Part shown: positions 26,201 through 33,416 of the stretch, piece by piece
Position numbering within the stretch: position 1 is the first letter of the stretch
Layout of the letters: each line of letters opens with the position of its first letter
Origin: a bacterium
GTDB taxonomy: Bacteria > CSSED10-310 > JAFGSJ01
DNA: 41,213 nt
Assembly (NCBI GenBank): GCA_016934675.1
Contig: JAFGSJ010000017.1
Location: forward strand, 1 to 41,213
Direction of reading: 5' to 3'
The notes under the pieces: model-generated
What the model was told of the DNA's origin: nothing
The model's input: the letters and a program-made list of their open reading frames with translations, nothing else
Databases searched by the model: none
Made by a program: the position numbers and the translations under genes

Positions 26201-27818
26201 TGATCATGGTGCTGTCAAGAGCGAGGCTTGTGCCTTCACCACGAGCATACAGACCACTGGCTAATGAACCGCTCTGGTTCCAATCGATGTAGACCGACTC
26301 GAAGTCGAGGTCTGCTCCGGAGGTCAAATACCCTCCACCGCCATATGAGGAAGAAGTCTGGTTCTGGGCCAACTGTGTGCAATGGTCTTCGGAGCAGGGA
26401 TACAATGAGGTCCGATCAAAGTCCACAAGCGTGCCCGCACCGGTGGCATAAAAACCGCCTCCCGTACTGCCGGCCGTGTTGTTCATCACCGAACCGTTAT
26501 GGACTATACAATCACTGCCTTCGCTCAAATAAAGGCCGCCACCGCTGAGCGTAGCATCATTCTGATTGATCTGGGCCTCGCCACCTGTCAGCGTAATAAG
26601 AGAACCATTGGTAGCATACACTCCGCCCCCAGAATAAGCCTCGTTTTCCATGATCACTGCGCCGTCCCCATCACTGGCATCAAGGAACAAACTGGCATTA
26701 TCCAGATAGACCCCTCCACCATTGCCGCTATTGTTCTCGTCTGAATCGGCCCGGTTGGGATAACTGGTCAACAACCATAAACCAATATAGGAATAACCCC
26801 GGAGCGTGACCTGACCTCCCGAACTGCAATAGATACCTCCGCCATCCAAGGTGGCATTGTTACTATAAACATATGTATTTTCTTCAAGGAATAGATTGCC
26901 TCCATCATTATGAACACCGCCACCGTAGGTCGAGTCGTTATCATGGATGAAACAACGCCGGACCGTGACTGTATGCCCCGCATCGATCTCGAGACCACCG
27001 CCGTAATTGGCATCATCACTGCCGCCCCTGATCTCGAGGTCATCGAGCACAACCGTGGCCGCTGTCGAGCCATAGATCTCGATGACACTGTCTGCTGCCC
27101 CGGTTGCATCGAGGACCGTCTGAGCACTGCTCAGCGAGGAACATGTGCTGTCATACCCACCAATTATGGTCAGGGATTTGCTGCTGATGTTCACCGTCGC
27201 GGTTGTGCCCGTCCAGGTCTTGCCCTGAACATGGATTATATCTCCAGATGTAGCTGCATTGACTGCTGCCTGAAGTGTGGCATAATCACAACCGTCTCCT
27301 ACTCCCAATACGGCCTTTCCTTTCAATGCCGTGCCCGGTCGCGCACTATCCTTTTGAACATCAAGAACATCAGGGATATCTTCCGCTTGTTCCTCGAGAG
27401 CGAAATCACACGGGACCTGGTCCAATCGCCCCCGAATCTCAGATTCATGGAGCCGTTGACGATATCGATCATCCTCCTCCGCACTGCTCAACTCGTCCAT
27501 AGAACTGATCGTGTGATTAACAATCTGACCCAGCTCGGGCGACTGCTGTTTCGACCTCAGTTTCAAGAGTGTCAGCATGAGCCTGACCTGCTCATGAAAG
27601 TCCAGCTCCTCGAGGGACGCTTGAACTAGGTCAAAATCTCCCTGACGCAAGGCTGCCTCAAAGTTATGAATGAAAAAGGAATCATTCATCGTGCTCCTGG
27701 CTGATGATTCAGATGTAAGATCCACCATGTCCTGATCGGCTGTACTGGCTGTCGCCCAAACAAAAACGAGAAGAATATACAGGCTCGATAGTGCTCGAAT
27801 TGAATTGCTCTTCCTCAT
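20262..27818 (-). CDS. Giant secreted subtilase flanked by Pmp-like beta-helices
   Basis: About 2518 aa. Residues 1-30 are a signal peptide. Residues about 176-660 are a parallel beta-helix built of G-G-G-x-Y/V and NN-x-A repeats, like chlamydial polymorphic outer-membrane proteins. Residues about 690-960 resemble a subtilase propeptide region (YPGNCYLVWGQ, VRWWGAF). The subtilisin (S8) domain follows with all catalytic residues: Asp in VAVIDTGAD (about 978), His in GHGTHVTGIVAGT (about 1021), the oxyanion Asn in FAAGNQG and Ser in GTSMAAPHVTGVAALF (about 1234). Residues about 1325-1450 look like a jelly-roll P-like domain (LVNDLDLRVIDP). A second, longer beta-helix runs to about 2410, ending in a short beta domain without an obvious sorting motif. 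AGGAAGG before ATG 27818 favours this start over 27848. It is presumably exported; the anchor and substrate are unknown. Confidence 0.88.
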   Translation of the reverse strand: MRKSNSIRALSSLYILLVFVWATASTADQDMVDLTSESSARSTMNDSFFIHNFEAALRQGDFDLVQASLEELDFHEQVRLMLTLLKLRSKQQSPELGQIVNHTISSMDELSSAEEDDRYRQRLHESEIRGRLDQVPCDFALEEQAEDIPDVLDVQKDSARPGTALKGKAVLGVGDGCDYATLQAAVNAATSGDIIHVQGKTWTGTTATVNISSKSLTIIGGYDSTCSSLSSAQTVLDATGAADSVIEIYGSTAATVVLDDLEIRGGSDDANYGGGLEIDAGHTVTVRRCFIHDNDSTYGGGVHNDGGNLFLEENTYVYSNNATLDGGGIYCSSGGQVTLRGYSYIGLWLLTSYPNRADSDENNSGNGGGVYLDNASLFLDASDGDGAVIMENEAYSGGGVYATNGSLITLTGGEAQINQNDATLSGGGLYLSEGSDCIVHNGSVMNNTAGSTGGGFYATGAGTLVDFDRTSLYPCSEDHCTQLAQNQTSSSYGGGGYLTSGADLDFESVYIDWNQSGSLASGLYARGEGTSLALDSTMIIRNYSYSDYTIRLYNSAGGPTATLNNCTIAGNLGNSSAVLGIDDRTRFDGFGLIIWDNSGDIVNGAGDLTIDCSILQTAFSGSNNLVADPLFFDPDGGDYHISRNSPAVDHCNGTFYRDIDYQVRPGDVPGFLARSYQGDKEPAQAGRAKRDADRTVRFDPDENEAQALSRVVELSERAFDYHSWFWLELSEEHYLELQKQGIRFHEIMNSHIISFDRFRFDPVRDGEPPLRLAVSRATPLNEAGFGLNLVQLDRPLRDDEWYTLNAIVKPFQYYPGNCYLVWGQPSESQRLQGLDFVRWWGAFRSDYRLDDDLHQQLDGLESSEPVRLYARLLDDGSLDRLQVELSAHQGEFIGTMPVHQMNDEIALITWELVLPASEISWLLERPQLVHLSRWYPSRVLDERSNQIITDNAPGGEPVLGYNTWLNTTGYNGQGVTVAVIDTGADWDNPDLGNIISGTEYGGYEEPGEPGSDGGGPGTGHGTHVTGIVAGTAASGLVDPDGFLYGLGVAPGASLHVADALGDSPTPPNLYTRGYDAATHSDLSNNSYIIGPSTPGVGYNSYAADLDDYVHDAISGSPASPFLWIFAAGNQGNYCDEGQPCLSTINCPGEAKNIINVANSKSRRTSWAGALDGDIETIKSTSSRGPAIDGRIMPTVAAPGTYIISTRLTDAGLGIESCAAQPEGSEIHSYCTGTSMAAPHVTGVAALFTEFWRLRNGSSQNPLPATVKAAIIATTDDMTGEDGFGNPLPHRPNEHQGWGRINADRLLNPLVPIQFYENPHLITTSGSYWEIQVRPYSTSEALRISLVWTDAPGAPDANPALVNDLDLRVIDPQTTTWYGNVFGTDGWSQSGGTYDRLNNIENVWIENPDDGLYTVRISGFAIVGDGHYYNSDATDQHFSLVCYNCEEIVGGLYDAGADEAYAFVGVNGALCSHYSISAAVSAASSGDTIYLPSGLYRERIGPIDKDLTFVPAVSNCTEEDLAATSSSVVIDRDSIHAANGGIAEISGSSTVTFRHMTMTDASADYGGILSINSGASVILDQAVLSNGSASLLGGGARVNGTLNLLNGAAVLDNTVTGSGHGGGLALSATGKVELHQNSHIGTYGQPNTAAGHGGGVYIDGPGVLDLFDTSFIRNNEATLNGGGVYAQAGGDVIMHNGSCIGSPENMSGNDADIGGGLYLTGVGSTLTSSDSPLISYNTANFGGGLALADGATAQLSNTLIRLNAATNWGGGLYLEGGTTNLTKLSLVNGSLVTRNTANYGAGIYQYLNNTSSNVINSNIVINTASQSGGGIRIQTSSTPCDFNVSGSSAVSENQALAASGGGLAINGPAQVQFNATSLEDNSAATLGGGIALTGNPNLYCSAGTTVSGNSAGTSGGGISVGGTGPVTINYGIIESNEAIDAGGGIYLSGAATLIATDSEFRDNEAARGGAIANDAGTVTLRASNRPAPITLNQATNTGGGGGGIDERSGHVLTIEAKNGQTLSIDHNTSAGPGGGISLSSGSSLTLIGQVELTANSAVTHGGALYGSGGNAELEEWQIERPQILGNIAQTGHGGGIYAQDMPSLTLRGVDVGGISGSNQALTGDGGGLYLSNSSLLMESSIVRNNIANDDGGGLFMTNASQASVSSGLSPAARATSCDPDLLAADTYCSEFRSNQATGGSTPYGGAVFLEGGSLFAADTTAFLDNSASYGGAIYSSSAGNALTLENCRLSNNVGSNVIRILSDGTLTCRDTTFAGNPARAIGVNSSEATLTIDNTIIWDNTDGVYFPTGTTVTGSCNNTQDSSLSGISLDPLFVTTARGQYHLDPASPSVDACTTGTESDLDSVARPQNGDGIGSGTEFDMGAFETSPGTSDGPAPVPDGHFISGELLTALKLVADGSSLQVNWDIVTCPATEYLLLYGQMDTVDQYTNACIDSIDPDENGSFDWAGVASDNTWFIVVSSDGSGTEGSWGRNSSGTERQTNPVGPSACSTSKNTTGTCP

Positions 27819-27961
27819 ATCAATCCTTCCTTTTTTTAAAGTTATCATTTTTTTTAGTTTTACAGAATATTTTAAATATTTTTGCCCTAGGACTCAAAAG
27901 CCTTCTCTTTCCGAGTCTCTTTTCATTTCCCATATTGTAAGCACTTTTTTCTCTCTCGGCA

Positions 27962-27990
27962 ACTATACACTCTACATCCATTTAAAACAA
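27962..27990 (-). promoter_or_regulatory. Candidate promoter of the giant subtilase gene
   Basis: On the minus strand, TTGTTT (27990-27985), a 17-base spacer and TATAGT (27967-27962) form a good sigma-70-like promoter. It predicts a leader of about 140 bases, AT-rich and containing GAAGGATT-type purine runs before the start codon. Confidence 0.55.
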
Positions 27991-28039
27991 ACTTTTTATT
28001 GTTATTTGTTTATGAAAAGAGAATGAGTCCCGATGTGAG

Positions 28040-28059
28040 CTGAGAATATAGATTCTCAG
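28040..28059. repeat. Perfect inverted repeat in divergent region
   Basis: CTGAGAAT (28040-28047) and ATTCTCAG (28052-28059) form an 8-bp hairpin with an ATAG loop. It lies between the giant minus-strand gene and the plus-strand glycosyltransferase-like gene. There is no T-run, so an operator or mRNA hairpin is likelier than a terminator. Confidence 0.4.
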
Positions 28060-28168
28060 TATGCTAGGCATTCCTAAATACGTAAGGGTTTGTTCTTAGC
28101 GCAGTATAAATGTTGAAGTTCCGGATAGGAATCGATATACTCAATTGTGCAGTCCAGATAATCCAGTA

Positions 28169-28184
28169 TTCTTAACGTTAAGAA
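28169..28184. promoter_or_regulatory. 16-bp perfect palindrome upstream of the membrane glycosyltransferase gene
   Basis: TTCTTAACGTTAAGAA is fully self-complementary and centred about 42 bases before the ATG at 28218. The related GTTCTTAGCG occurs at about 28092-28101. It resembles a dimeric repressor site; the regulator is unknown. Confidence 0.4.
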
Positions 28185-28217
28185 CAAGCGACAAGAATAA
28201 TGAGATGAATAACGAAA

Positions 28218-29687
28218 ATGCAGTTATCACATCCAAATTGTGCTTCCTCATTCCAGAGCAAACGAAGTAGAAGATCAGGGGAAATAGGAGGATTACTATC
28301 TCGCTTGACAATTACATGCAGCAAGACAGAGGTCATACTATGCGCTGTGTTTATCGTGCTCGGTGTTTTGCTGCGTATTGCTCTGGCCCAAAATTGTCCT
28401 GTTCCTTGGGGATATTGTTACGATCAATATCATGAAGGAGTGATATTCCTTTGGGCAAACCAAAGACTTCCACCATCTGATGTTTGTTGGCAGTGTTATC
28501 ATCCACCTATTTTTTATCTGGCCGGCGCATTTTTCTTTTGGTTAGGTAGGTTGCGACATGGAGCAGCAGCAGTTGATTCCAATATCTATATAGCTTATAA
28601 TTATCTATGCTTACTATCAATAACCAGTGCAGCTCTGACAACATATTATACATACAAAATGCTTCGTCTTTATCGCCTTTCAACTAAGTACTGGGTCCTT
28701 GGGTTAGCCCTGACGCTGATCACGCCTTGTCTTTTCATTTCCTCATGGGGTATAGAAGCTGATATTGTCCTCACGGCAATAATGACAATATTTCTATATC
28801 AAATCTCAAAATACTATTTCATCAGAGGACACGTTTCGATTAAGCAACTCATAACATTGGGTCTCGTTTGCGGATTGGCAATGGCCACAAAATACAATGG
28901 TCTTTTGGCTCTGATTTGCGCCTGCATTATAGTCCTGATACGGAGTATCCGCACCCATCATGTTCAGATTATATTCCGTGATGGTATCATCATTCTGATG
29001 TGTGCTTTCAGCTTAGGTTCATGGAAGTACATTGACAATATCAAAAAATATAATGACCCTTTTTTCGCCAACGGAACTGCTTCCCAAGGCTTCACTATTG
29101 GTACAAAATACTACTGGGAACGCTATTCGTTTTGTTCATTTCCGCTCGAAAAGCTCGCTCACGAAATGGGACCATCTGCAACACCAGGAAAACTCACCAA
29201 ATTGGATATATATCGCAGTGTGCCCCTGACTTTGCATGCGATGACCTGGAGTGACATGGGTTTTTTTTCTGTAGGTGGACGACATGGTTCACCGGGAGAT
29301 ATGTATCCTCGTCGTCCTATCCCCGTCTGGTTGCCCATGACTGTGATCGTTTTAGGGCTTTTCCCGCCTGTCCTTGCTTTTCTTGGTATGTGTGTCACAA
29401 TTCTTCGAGTTCAGGTATTTCCATTAATCATTCTTGCGGTCATAACCATAACATCATATATACATTGGTTCCTTTCGCAATCTGATTGGGCCCTTAAAAC
29501 CAAGTATATTTTATTTCTCTGGCCGGTCTTTCTCATTTTTGCCTTGTTTGGATTGCGTTTTCTCGAAGTAAAGCATTTTAAACTCAGTCATTTTCTTTTC
29601 ACGGCCATCATGTGGCTACTTGTCATTATCTGCCATTGGTACATGCTGGTTTTTTCTCTAGCACAGGTTGACACTCCAACTGGCTGA
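28218..29687 (+). CDS. Membrane glycosyltransferase-like protein (GT-C/PMT type)
   Basis: A 489-aa polytopic protein with about ten membrane segments. After the first helix (about residues 38-56) a loop carries CYDQYHEGVIFLWAN and CWQCYHPPIFYL. The acidic D-x-x-x-E pair in the first loop and the Y-H-P-P-x-F-Y motif are typical of GT-C glycosyltransferases (ArnT/PMT/GT39-83 like), which use polyprenyl-phosphate sugars. A second loop holds WSDMGFFSVGGRHG, consistent with an extracytoplasmic acceptor region. There are no other glycan genes nearby, so its substrate is unknown. The gene is visibly more AT-rich than the housekeeping genes downstream. The ribosome-binding site is weak (GAGATGA). Confidence 0.75.
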   Translation: MQLSHPNCASSFQSKRSRRSGEIGGLLSRLTITCSKTEVILCAVFIVLGVLLRIALAQNCPVPWGYCYDQYHEGVIFLWANQRLPPSDVCWQCYHPPIFYLAGAFFFWLGRLRHGAAAVDSNIYIAYNYLCLLSITSAALTTYYTYKMLRLYRLSTKYWVLGLALTLITPCLFISSWGIEADIVLTAIMTIFLYQISKYYFIRGHVSIKQLITLGLVCGLAMATKYNGLLALICACIIVLIRSIRTHHVQIIFRDGIIILMCAFSLGSWKYIDNIKKYNDPFFANGTASQGFTIGTKYYWERYSFCSFPLEKLAHEMGPSATPGKLTKLDIYRSVPLTLHAMTWSDMGFFSVGGRHGSPGDMYPRRPIPVWLPMTVIVLGLFPPVLAFLGMCVTILRVQVFPLIILAVITITSYIHWFLSQSDWALKTKYILFLWPVFLIFALFGLRFLEVKHFKLSHFLFTAIMWLLVIICHWYMLVFSLAQVDTPTG

Positions 29688-29885
29688 TCCTGATGATTAA
29701 GGTATCGACTCAAATTACTCATACGAGAAAAAAGAGTCATATTGAACACATCTTTCGACTTGCTGGAAGAATCGCTTTCATATGGACATGAGAACACTCT
29801 ACACATAGGAAAATGATAAAAAAACCAGGATGTTTAGATTCTTGTATTTGAAACACTGGTAAATACATCTTATCTGGGCTATTTT
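29688..29885. other. AT-rich intergenic stretch, nothing recognised
   Basis: About 200 AT-rich bases after the glycosyltransferase-like gene. No hairpin plus T-run and no coding signal is clear. Confidence 0.35.
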
Positions 29886-30254
29886 CTATTCTTTTTCATG
29901 AGCATATATTCTTCTAAAATATTTGACAAGATACATGAAATTTGATATTATACAGGTAAAGAGTGAGATTACTGTTCTGTTCACCTCTCTTAGTTTGCCA
30001 TCAATAGACAAAACTTTCTCGCACAGGTCATAAACTCCATATGCGTGTGTCACAGTACGGTTTTTATCGAGGAGCCAATCCACGGATTGATCAGCACTGA
30101 GGAGACTCTTTCGTTTTGTCCATGGCAATTCTTCGATTGCATCAGAATGATAAAGGTTTTGATTGATGACTGAAAAAGCCCTTAATGCTTTGTGCACCAT
30201 ACGAATATGAGGGGTCCTCAGTAATTGCAGCGATGAAGTATCTAACCTTAACAA
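29886..30254 (-). CDS. Doubtful AT-rich ORF, possible gene remnant
   Basis: An open frame of 122 codons on the minus strand that would start with TTG; an internal ATG at codon 19 is the first standard start, and neither has a good ribosome-binding site. The sequence looks moderately protein-like (QSVDWLLDKNRTVTHAYGVY, YDLCEKVLSIDG). It ends with one hydrophobic segment (VISLFTCIISNFMYLV) followed by a basic KYFRRIY tail. This pattern fits the C-terminal remnant of a membrane-associated enzyme, but no family is recognised. It may equally be a chance frame in AT-rich DNA. Confidence 0.3.
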   Translation of the reverse strand: MLRLDTSSLQLLRTPHIRMVHKALRAFSVINQNLYHSDAIEELPWTKRKSLLSADQSVDWLLDKNRTVTHAYGVYDLCEKVLSIDGKLREVNRTVISLFTCIISNFMYLVKYFRRIYAHEKE

Positions 30255-30295
30255 TCATGAGACCCGGTCACGAGTCCCATGGATTGGAGGATTGA

Positions 30296-30703
30296 ATGTC
30301 TCGAAAATACAAACAACGTGGTTATCAGGAATATGATAACGAAAAAAGTCAAAAAAGGCCACGGGATAATGACTTTGCCAGGTCCCAACCGCAGCGTGTA
30401 TCGGTAAGGGTCTTTAAATGTTCGTTGTGCGGCAATGAACTCAAAGACACCTCGACCATAAGCCATCTGACCAAATGCACAAAATGCCAATCTGATCTGC
30501 ATAGCTGTGTAAATTGCACATTTTTTGATCCCTCTTCATCCTTCCAATGTATGAAAGAAATTCCCCGCAATATATCACCCAAGGATAAAGCCAACAATTG
30601 CGCTCTGTATCAAGCCAAGGGTTCGATTGAGCATCGCTTTGTCAATCTGGAATCTCATACAGACGCCCGCAAGGCATTTGAAAATTTGTTCAAAAAAAGC
30701 TAA
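30296..30703 (+). CDS. Small cysteine-rich, zinc-binding-type protein
   Basis: A 135-aa protein. Residues 1-36 are basic, Gln/Arg-rich and probably disordered. From residue 40 come three C-x-x-C pairs (KCSLCGNE, KCTKCQSD, SCVNCTFF), then two further cysteines (SSFQCMKE and NNCALYQ). The last part follows a recognisable pattern, C-x-x-C-x-F-F-x-P…C…K-D-K-A-N-x-C, shared by many uncharacterised bacterial proteins with an N-terminal zinc ribbon. Two zinc sites are likely. GGAGG at about 30285-30290 precedes the ATG. It lies 87 bases before the ThyX-like gene on the same strand, so shared transcription is possible. Function unknown. Confidence 0.8.
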   Translation: MSRKYKQRGYQEYDNEKSQKRPRDNDFARSQPQRVSVRVFKCSLCGNELKDTSTISHLTKCTKCQSDLHSCVNCTFFDPSSSFQCMKEIPRNISPKDKANNCALYQAKGSIEHRFVNLESHTDARKAFENLFKKS

Positions 30704-30790
30704 CATAGCGTCCAATGAAATGTTACTGAAGTAAAACCACCCGAATTTGATCCTTGTACGGGGCCAGGGCTGCGTTATACGGATACGAGC

Positions 30791-32287
30791 ATGAAGATAA
30801 TCCTTGCGGGCTACAATATCGATGCTGCTCTATTATCAGAGATGTCTGCCAGCCGGGAGCGTGATGATCTCACGCCCGAGACCATTTCAGCCGCCTATGC
30901 CCGGATCAGCCGAAATCCCAAACCGGTAGATGAATTGCGTAAAATTGCCCGGGCAGAAGTCCAAAAAGCCCGTCGATCAAACCAGACCATCATCTTTGCG
31001 ATGGGGCACCACTCCGTCGCAGAACATGCGGTCTTCAATTTCGATCTCATCGATATCTCGAGATTGGCTATCGAAGCAATCGAACATTTCAGATTGTGCT
31101 CATTCACCGAGAAATCGCAACGCTATATTCAACTCAAAGACCACTATATAGTACCGGAAGAGTTACACGGGTCCTCGCTGGAAACCATTTACCGACAGAC
31201 TGTTCGAGAGCTTCAAGACGCTTATCTTTATTTTTCCAACGCTCTGGCTGACAACTATAAACAACGTCATGCCCAGGATTATCCTGAAAAAAAACTTGAT
31301 AAACAAGCTCGATTATGTGCCAATGAGGATGCCCGTTATATACTCAGTTTAGCGACCATGGGTCAGCTTGGTATGACCGCCAATGCCCGAAACTTGGAAC
31401 TGATCGTTCGACGCTTCGCCACGAGTCCACTGTCTGAAGTGAGAGAGATTGGTCAACAATTGTCCAGCCGCGCTCATGACATTGCCCCCTCGATCATTTT
31501 GTTCACCCAGGGGACCGAATACGATCGCCAGGTTTATCATGATCTCGAAACGAATGCCAGACACTGGCTTATGGACAGACCCGGAGAAACTAGCTCTGAA
31601 ACGAAACAACAGGATGTCACGCTGGCCGGTTATAGTGATGAACCGGATCGGACCCTCCTTGCTTCTCTTCTCCACCGGGTCAGCATGTTCAGTTATCAGG
31701 AATGTCATGCAAGGGCTGCCCATATCCCAGAAAATGAAGCCCTGGACCTTGTCCGAACTGCATTCAAACATGCTGAACTCTACGATTCAGTCCTGCGTGA
31801 ATTCGAATTTGTAACGATGCATTGGGACCTGATTGTATCCGCCTCCTGTTTCGCCCAGTTGAAACGACATCGGATCGCCTCACTCTCCTGTCAAGATTAT
31901 AATCCGGACCTTGGAGTTACTGTTCCACCATCAATCATTGAACTTGGTTTGAAGGATGATTTTTATCGCTTCATCGCCTTGTCCGAAAAGACATACCATC
32001 TCCTTTACCAGGACTTTCCTGAAATCGCACCCTATATTCTGACCAATGCTCACCGCCGCCGGGTCCACTTTGGTTGTAATGCCCGCGAATTGTATCACCT
32101 TTCCCGACTCAGAGAAGACCACCATGCTCAATGGGATATCCGGAATCTGGCCCAGACCATGCGACTGACACTCCAACAGAAAATGCCCCTGGTTACCCTG
32201 TTTTTAGGCGGGAAAGATAGCTATCCCGAAATCTATGAACAGCATTTCGGGACGAAACCACAGATTGTCTTGAACGAAGACGATTAA
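30791..32287 (+). CDS. Tandem-domain ThyX-like protein (flavin-dependent thymidylate synthase family)
   Basis: A 498-aa protein, about twice the length of ordinary ThyX (roughly 220-250 aa), with two ThyX-like halves. The first half has AMGHHSVAEHAVFNFDLIDI, SRLAIEAIEHFRLCSFTEKS and QRYIQL. The canonical R-H-R-x7-S signature is changed to H-F-R here, while the S-Q-R-Y dUMP-binding part is intact. The second half has FVTMHWDLIVSASCFAQLKR then HRIASLSCQDYN, which keeps R-H-R but lacks the S-x-R-Y part. It ends with HRRRVHFGCNARELYHLSRL, resembling the R-H-x-x-x-x-x-N-x-R-x-L/x-x-F/x-x-L-R end of ThyX. A composite active site across the halves is possible. It may be the thymidylate synthase or a divergent relative. 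The ATG has only a weak upstream site. Confidence 0.8.
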   Translation: MKIILAGYNIDAALLSEMSASRERDDLTPETISAAYARISRNPKPVDELRKIARAEVQKARRSNQTIIFAMGHHSVAEHAVFNFDLIDISRLAIEAIEHFRLCSFTEKSQRYIQLKDHYIVPEELHGSSLETIYRQTVRELQDAYLYFSNALADNYKQRHAQDYPEKKLDKQARLCANEDARYILSLATMGQLGMTANARNLELIVRRFATSPLSEVREIGQQLSSRAHDIAPSIILFTQGTEYDRQVYHDLETNARHWLMDRPGETSSETKQQDVTLAGYSDEPDRTLLASLLHRVSMFSYQECHARAAHIPENEALDLVRTAFKHAELYDSVLREFEFVTMHWDLIVSASCFAQLKRHRIASLSCQDYNPDLGVTVPPSIIELGLKDDFYRFIALSEKTYHLLYQDFPEIAPYILTNAHRRRVHFGCNARELYHLSRLREDHHAQWDIRNLAQTMRLTLQQKMPLVTLFLGGKDSYPEIYEQHFGTKPQIVLNEDD

Positions 32288-32321
32288 AAATGTTTCTTTC
32301 GGACGGTTATGCATCAACGTT

Positions 32322-33356
32322 TCAGAACGGGAAACCTGGCCAATTTTCAGGTGGTTCAGTCGAGCGGACACAATGAACGCCTCGCTCGGCAAAAGAACGA
32401 AACGCTGCCTCCGCCTGCACTGAATAATCGATCACTCCCGGAATGACCACCGCTGAGGTGCAATCCTCGAGCAGATAGATTTTGTCAGCAAAACCAGGGG
32501 CCAATCGATCGGCTTCGCGTAAGAGATCTGCGACTGTCCAGGCCACACAATGGCTCTTGGCTTGACCGGCAATGATGACCGCTTCATACTCGATTAATTT
32601 CTCAAGAAAAGCCCTGTTTTTCGAGCCGATCGGCTGATCGTTCTCATCAGTTACAACCTCGGGACTGAAGACCGAATAATTCTCCGTAAGAGGATTAAGC
32701 CCCTTAAGTTCGAAACCCGGCTGACTGGACCGGACTTGACCATGGAAAAAAATCGCTTCTTCGACCGCAGGGACCAGAGCATGACCTATACCGCCCAGCA
32801 TGGCATGATAGGGCCATATGGTCAAAGCATACTTACCACTTGCTTGCAAAGAACGCGTGTAATGTTCCAGAAAATGCTGACCATGTTCGGGGGCTATATG
32901 CAATGATGGTCCCAGCTCAGTATTGAATCGCCACGTCCCGTTCTCGAGATCAGCTACACTCACAACCGTATAGGGGGCCGGATGTTCTCCCTCGTCATTA
33001 ATCAGAAAAATACTGTGAAATATCTGACCGGCTTGATGTGTATCCATGGTCGGGAAAATTGTGCTGATCGATCCTAACTGCCGATAGATAAACTGACATA
33101 AACGCACATTATCATCAACTGCTGCCGTCCCGGTATGACCGCCGACATACAACTCGAAGCCCGGAATACAAAACGTGTTCTGCAGATCGATCAAGACAAG
33201 AGCAATCCTGGTCCTGTCCTGAGAGGCTGATTTGATTCGATGCTCCTTTCGATACAGAACTGCTCTCGAAGCCAGACTCTGATACTCCATACGTCTGATC
33301 TCCCCGACATGCTCGCTTTGAAAAAAATCAGGTATGGGCAGCGTCGTTCCGGACAT
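32322..33356 (-). CDS. Nicotinamidase/isochorismatase-like cysteine hydrolase
   Basis: A 344-aa protein of the cysteine-hydrolase superfamily. The catalytic Asp is in RIALVLIDLQNTFCIPGFEL (about residue 57). The nucleophile Cys is in VIIAGQAKSHCVAWTVADLL (about residue 268). Metal-type residues appear in FPTMDTHQAGQIFHS (D-x-H). A middle region (TIWPYHAMLGGIGHALVP) carries a further His and lengthens the protein well beyond the ~200 aa of PncA-like enzymes. Substrate is uncertain; nicotinamide or a related amide is the default guess. GGAGG precedes the ATG closely. The next gene upstream on the same strand ends 60 bases away, so an operon with it is possible. Confidence 0.82.
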   Translation of the reverse strand: MSGTTLPIPDFFQSEHVGEIRRMEYQSLASRAVLYRKEHRIKSASQDRTRIALVLIDLQNTFCIPGFELYVGGHTGTAAVDDNVRLCQFIYRQLGSISTIFPTMDTHQAGQIFHSIFLINDEGEHPAPYTVVSVADLENGTWRFNTELGPSLHIAPEHGQHFLEHYTRSLQASGKYALTIWPYHAMLGGIGHALVPAVEEAIFFHGQVRSSQPGFELKGLNPLTENYSVFSPEVVTDENDQPIGSKNRAFLEKLIEYEAVIIAGQAKSHCVAWTVADLLREADRLAPGFADKIYLLEDCTSAVVIPGVIDYSVQAEAAFRSFAERGVHCVRSTEPPENWPGFPF

Positions 33357-33416
33357 AAGACCTCCTTGGACAGTATTGTAGCCGAAATAAAGCTCATTCC
33401 ATAATTCGAAAACCGC

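Noticed and set aside
30248..30502. An 84-codon minus-strand frame with a hydrophobic segment
   Set aside because: It is antisense to the Cys-rich protein gene, whose cysteine pattern and ribosome-binding site are convincing.
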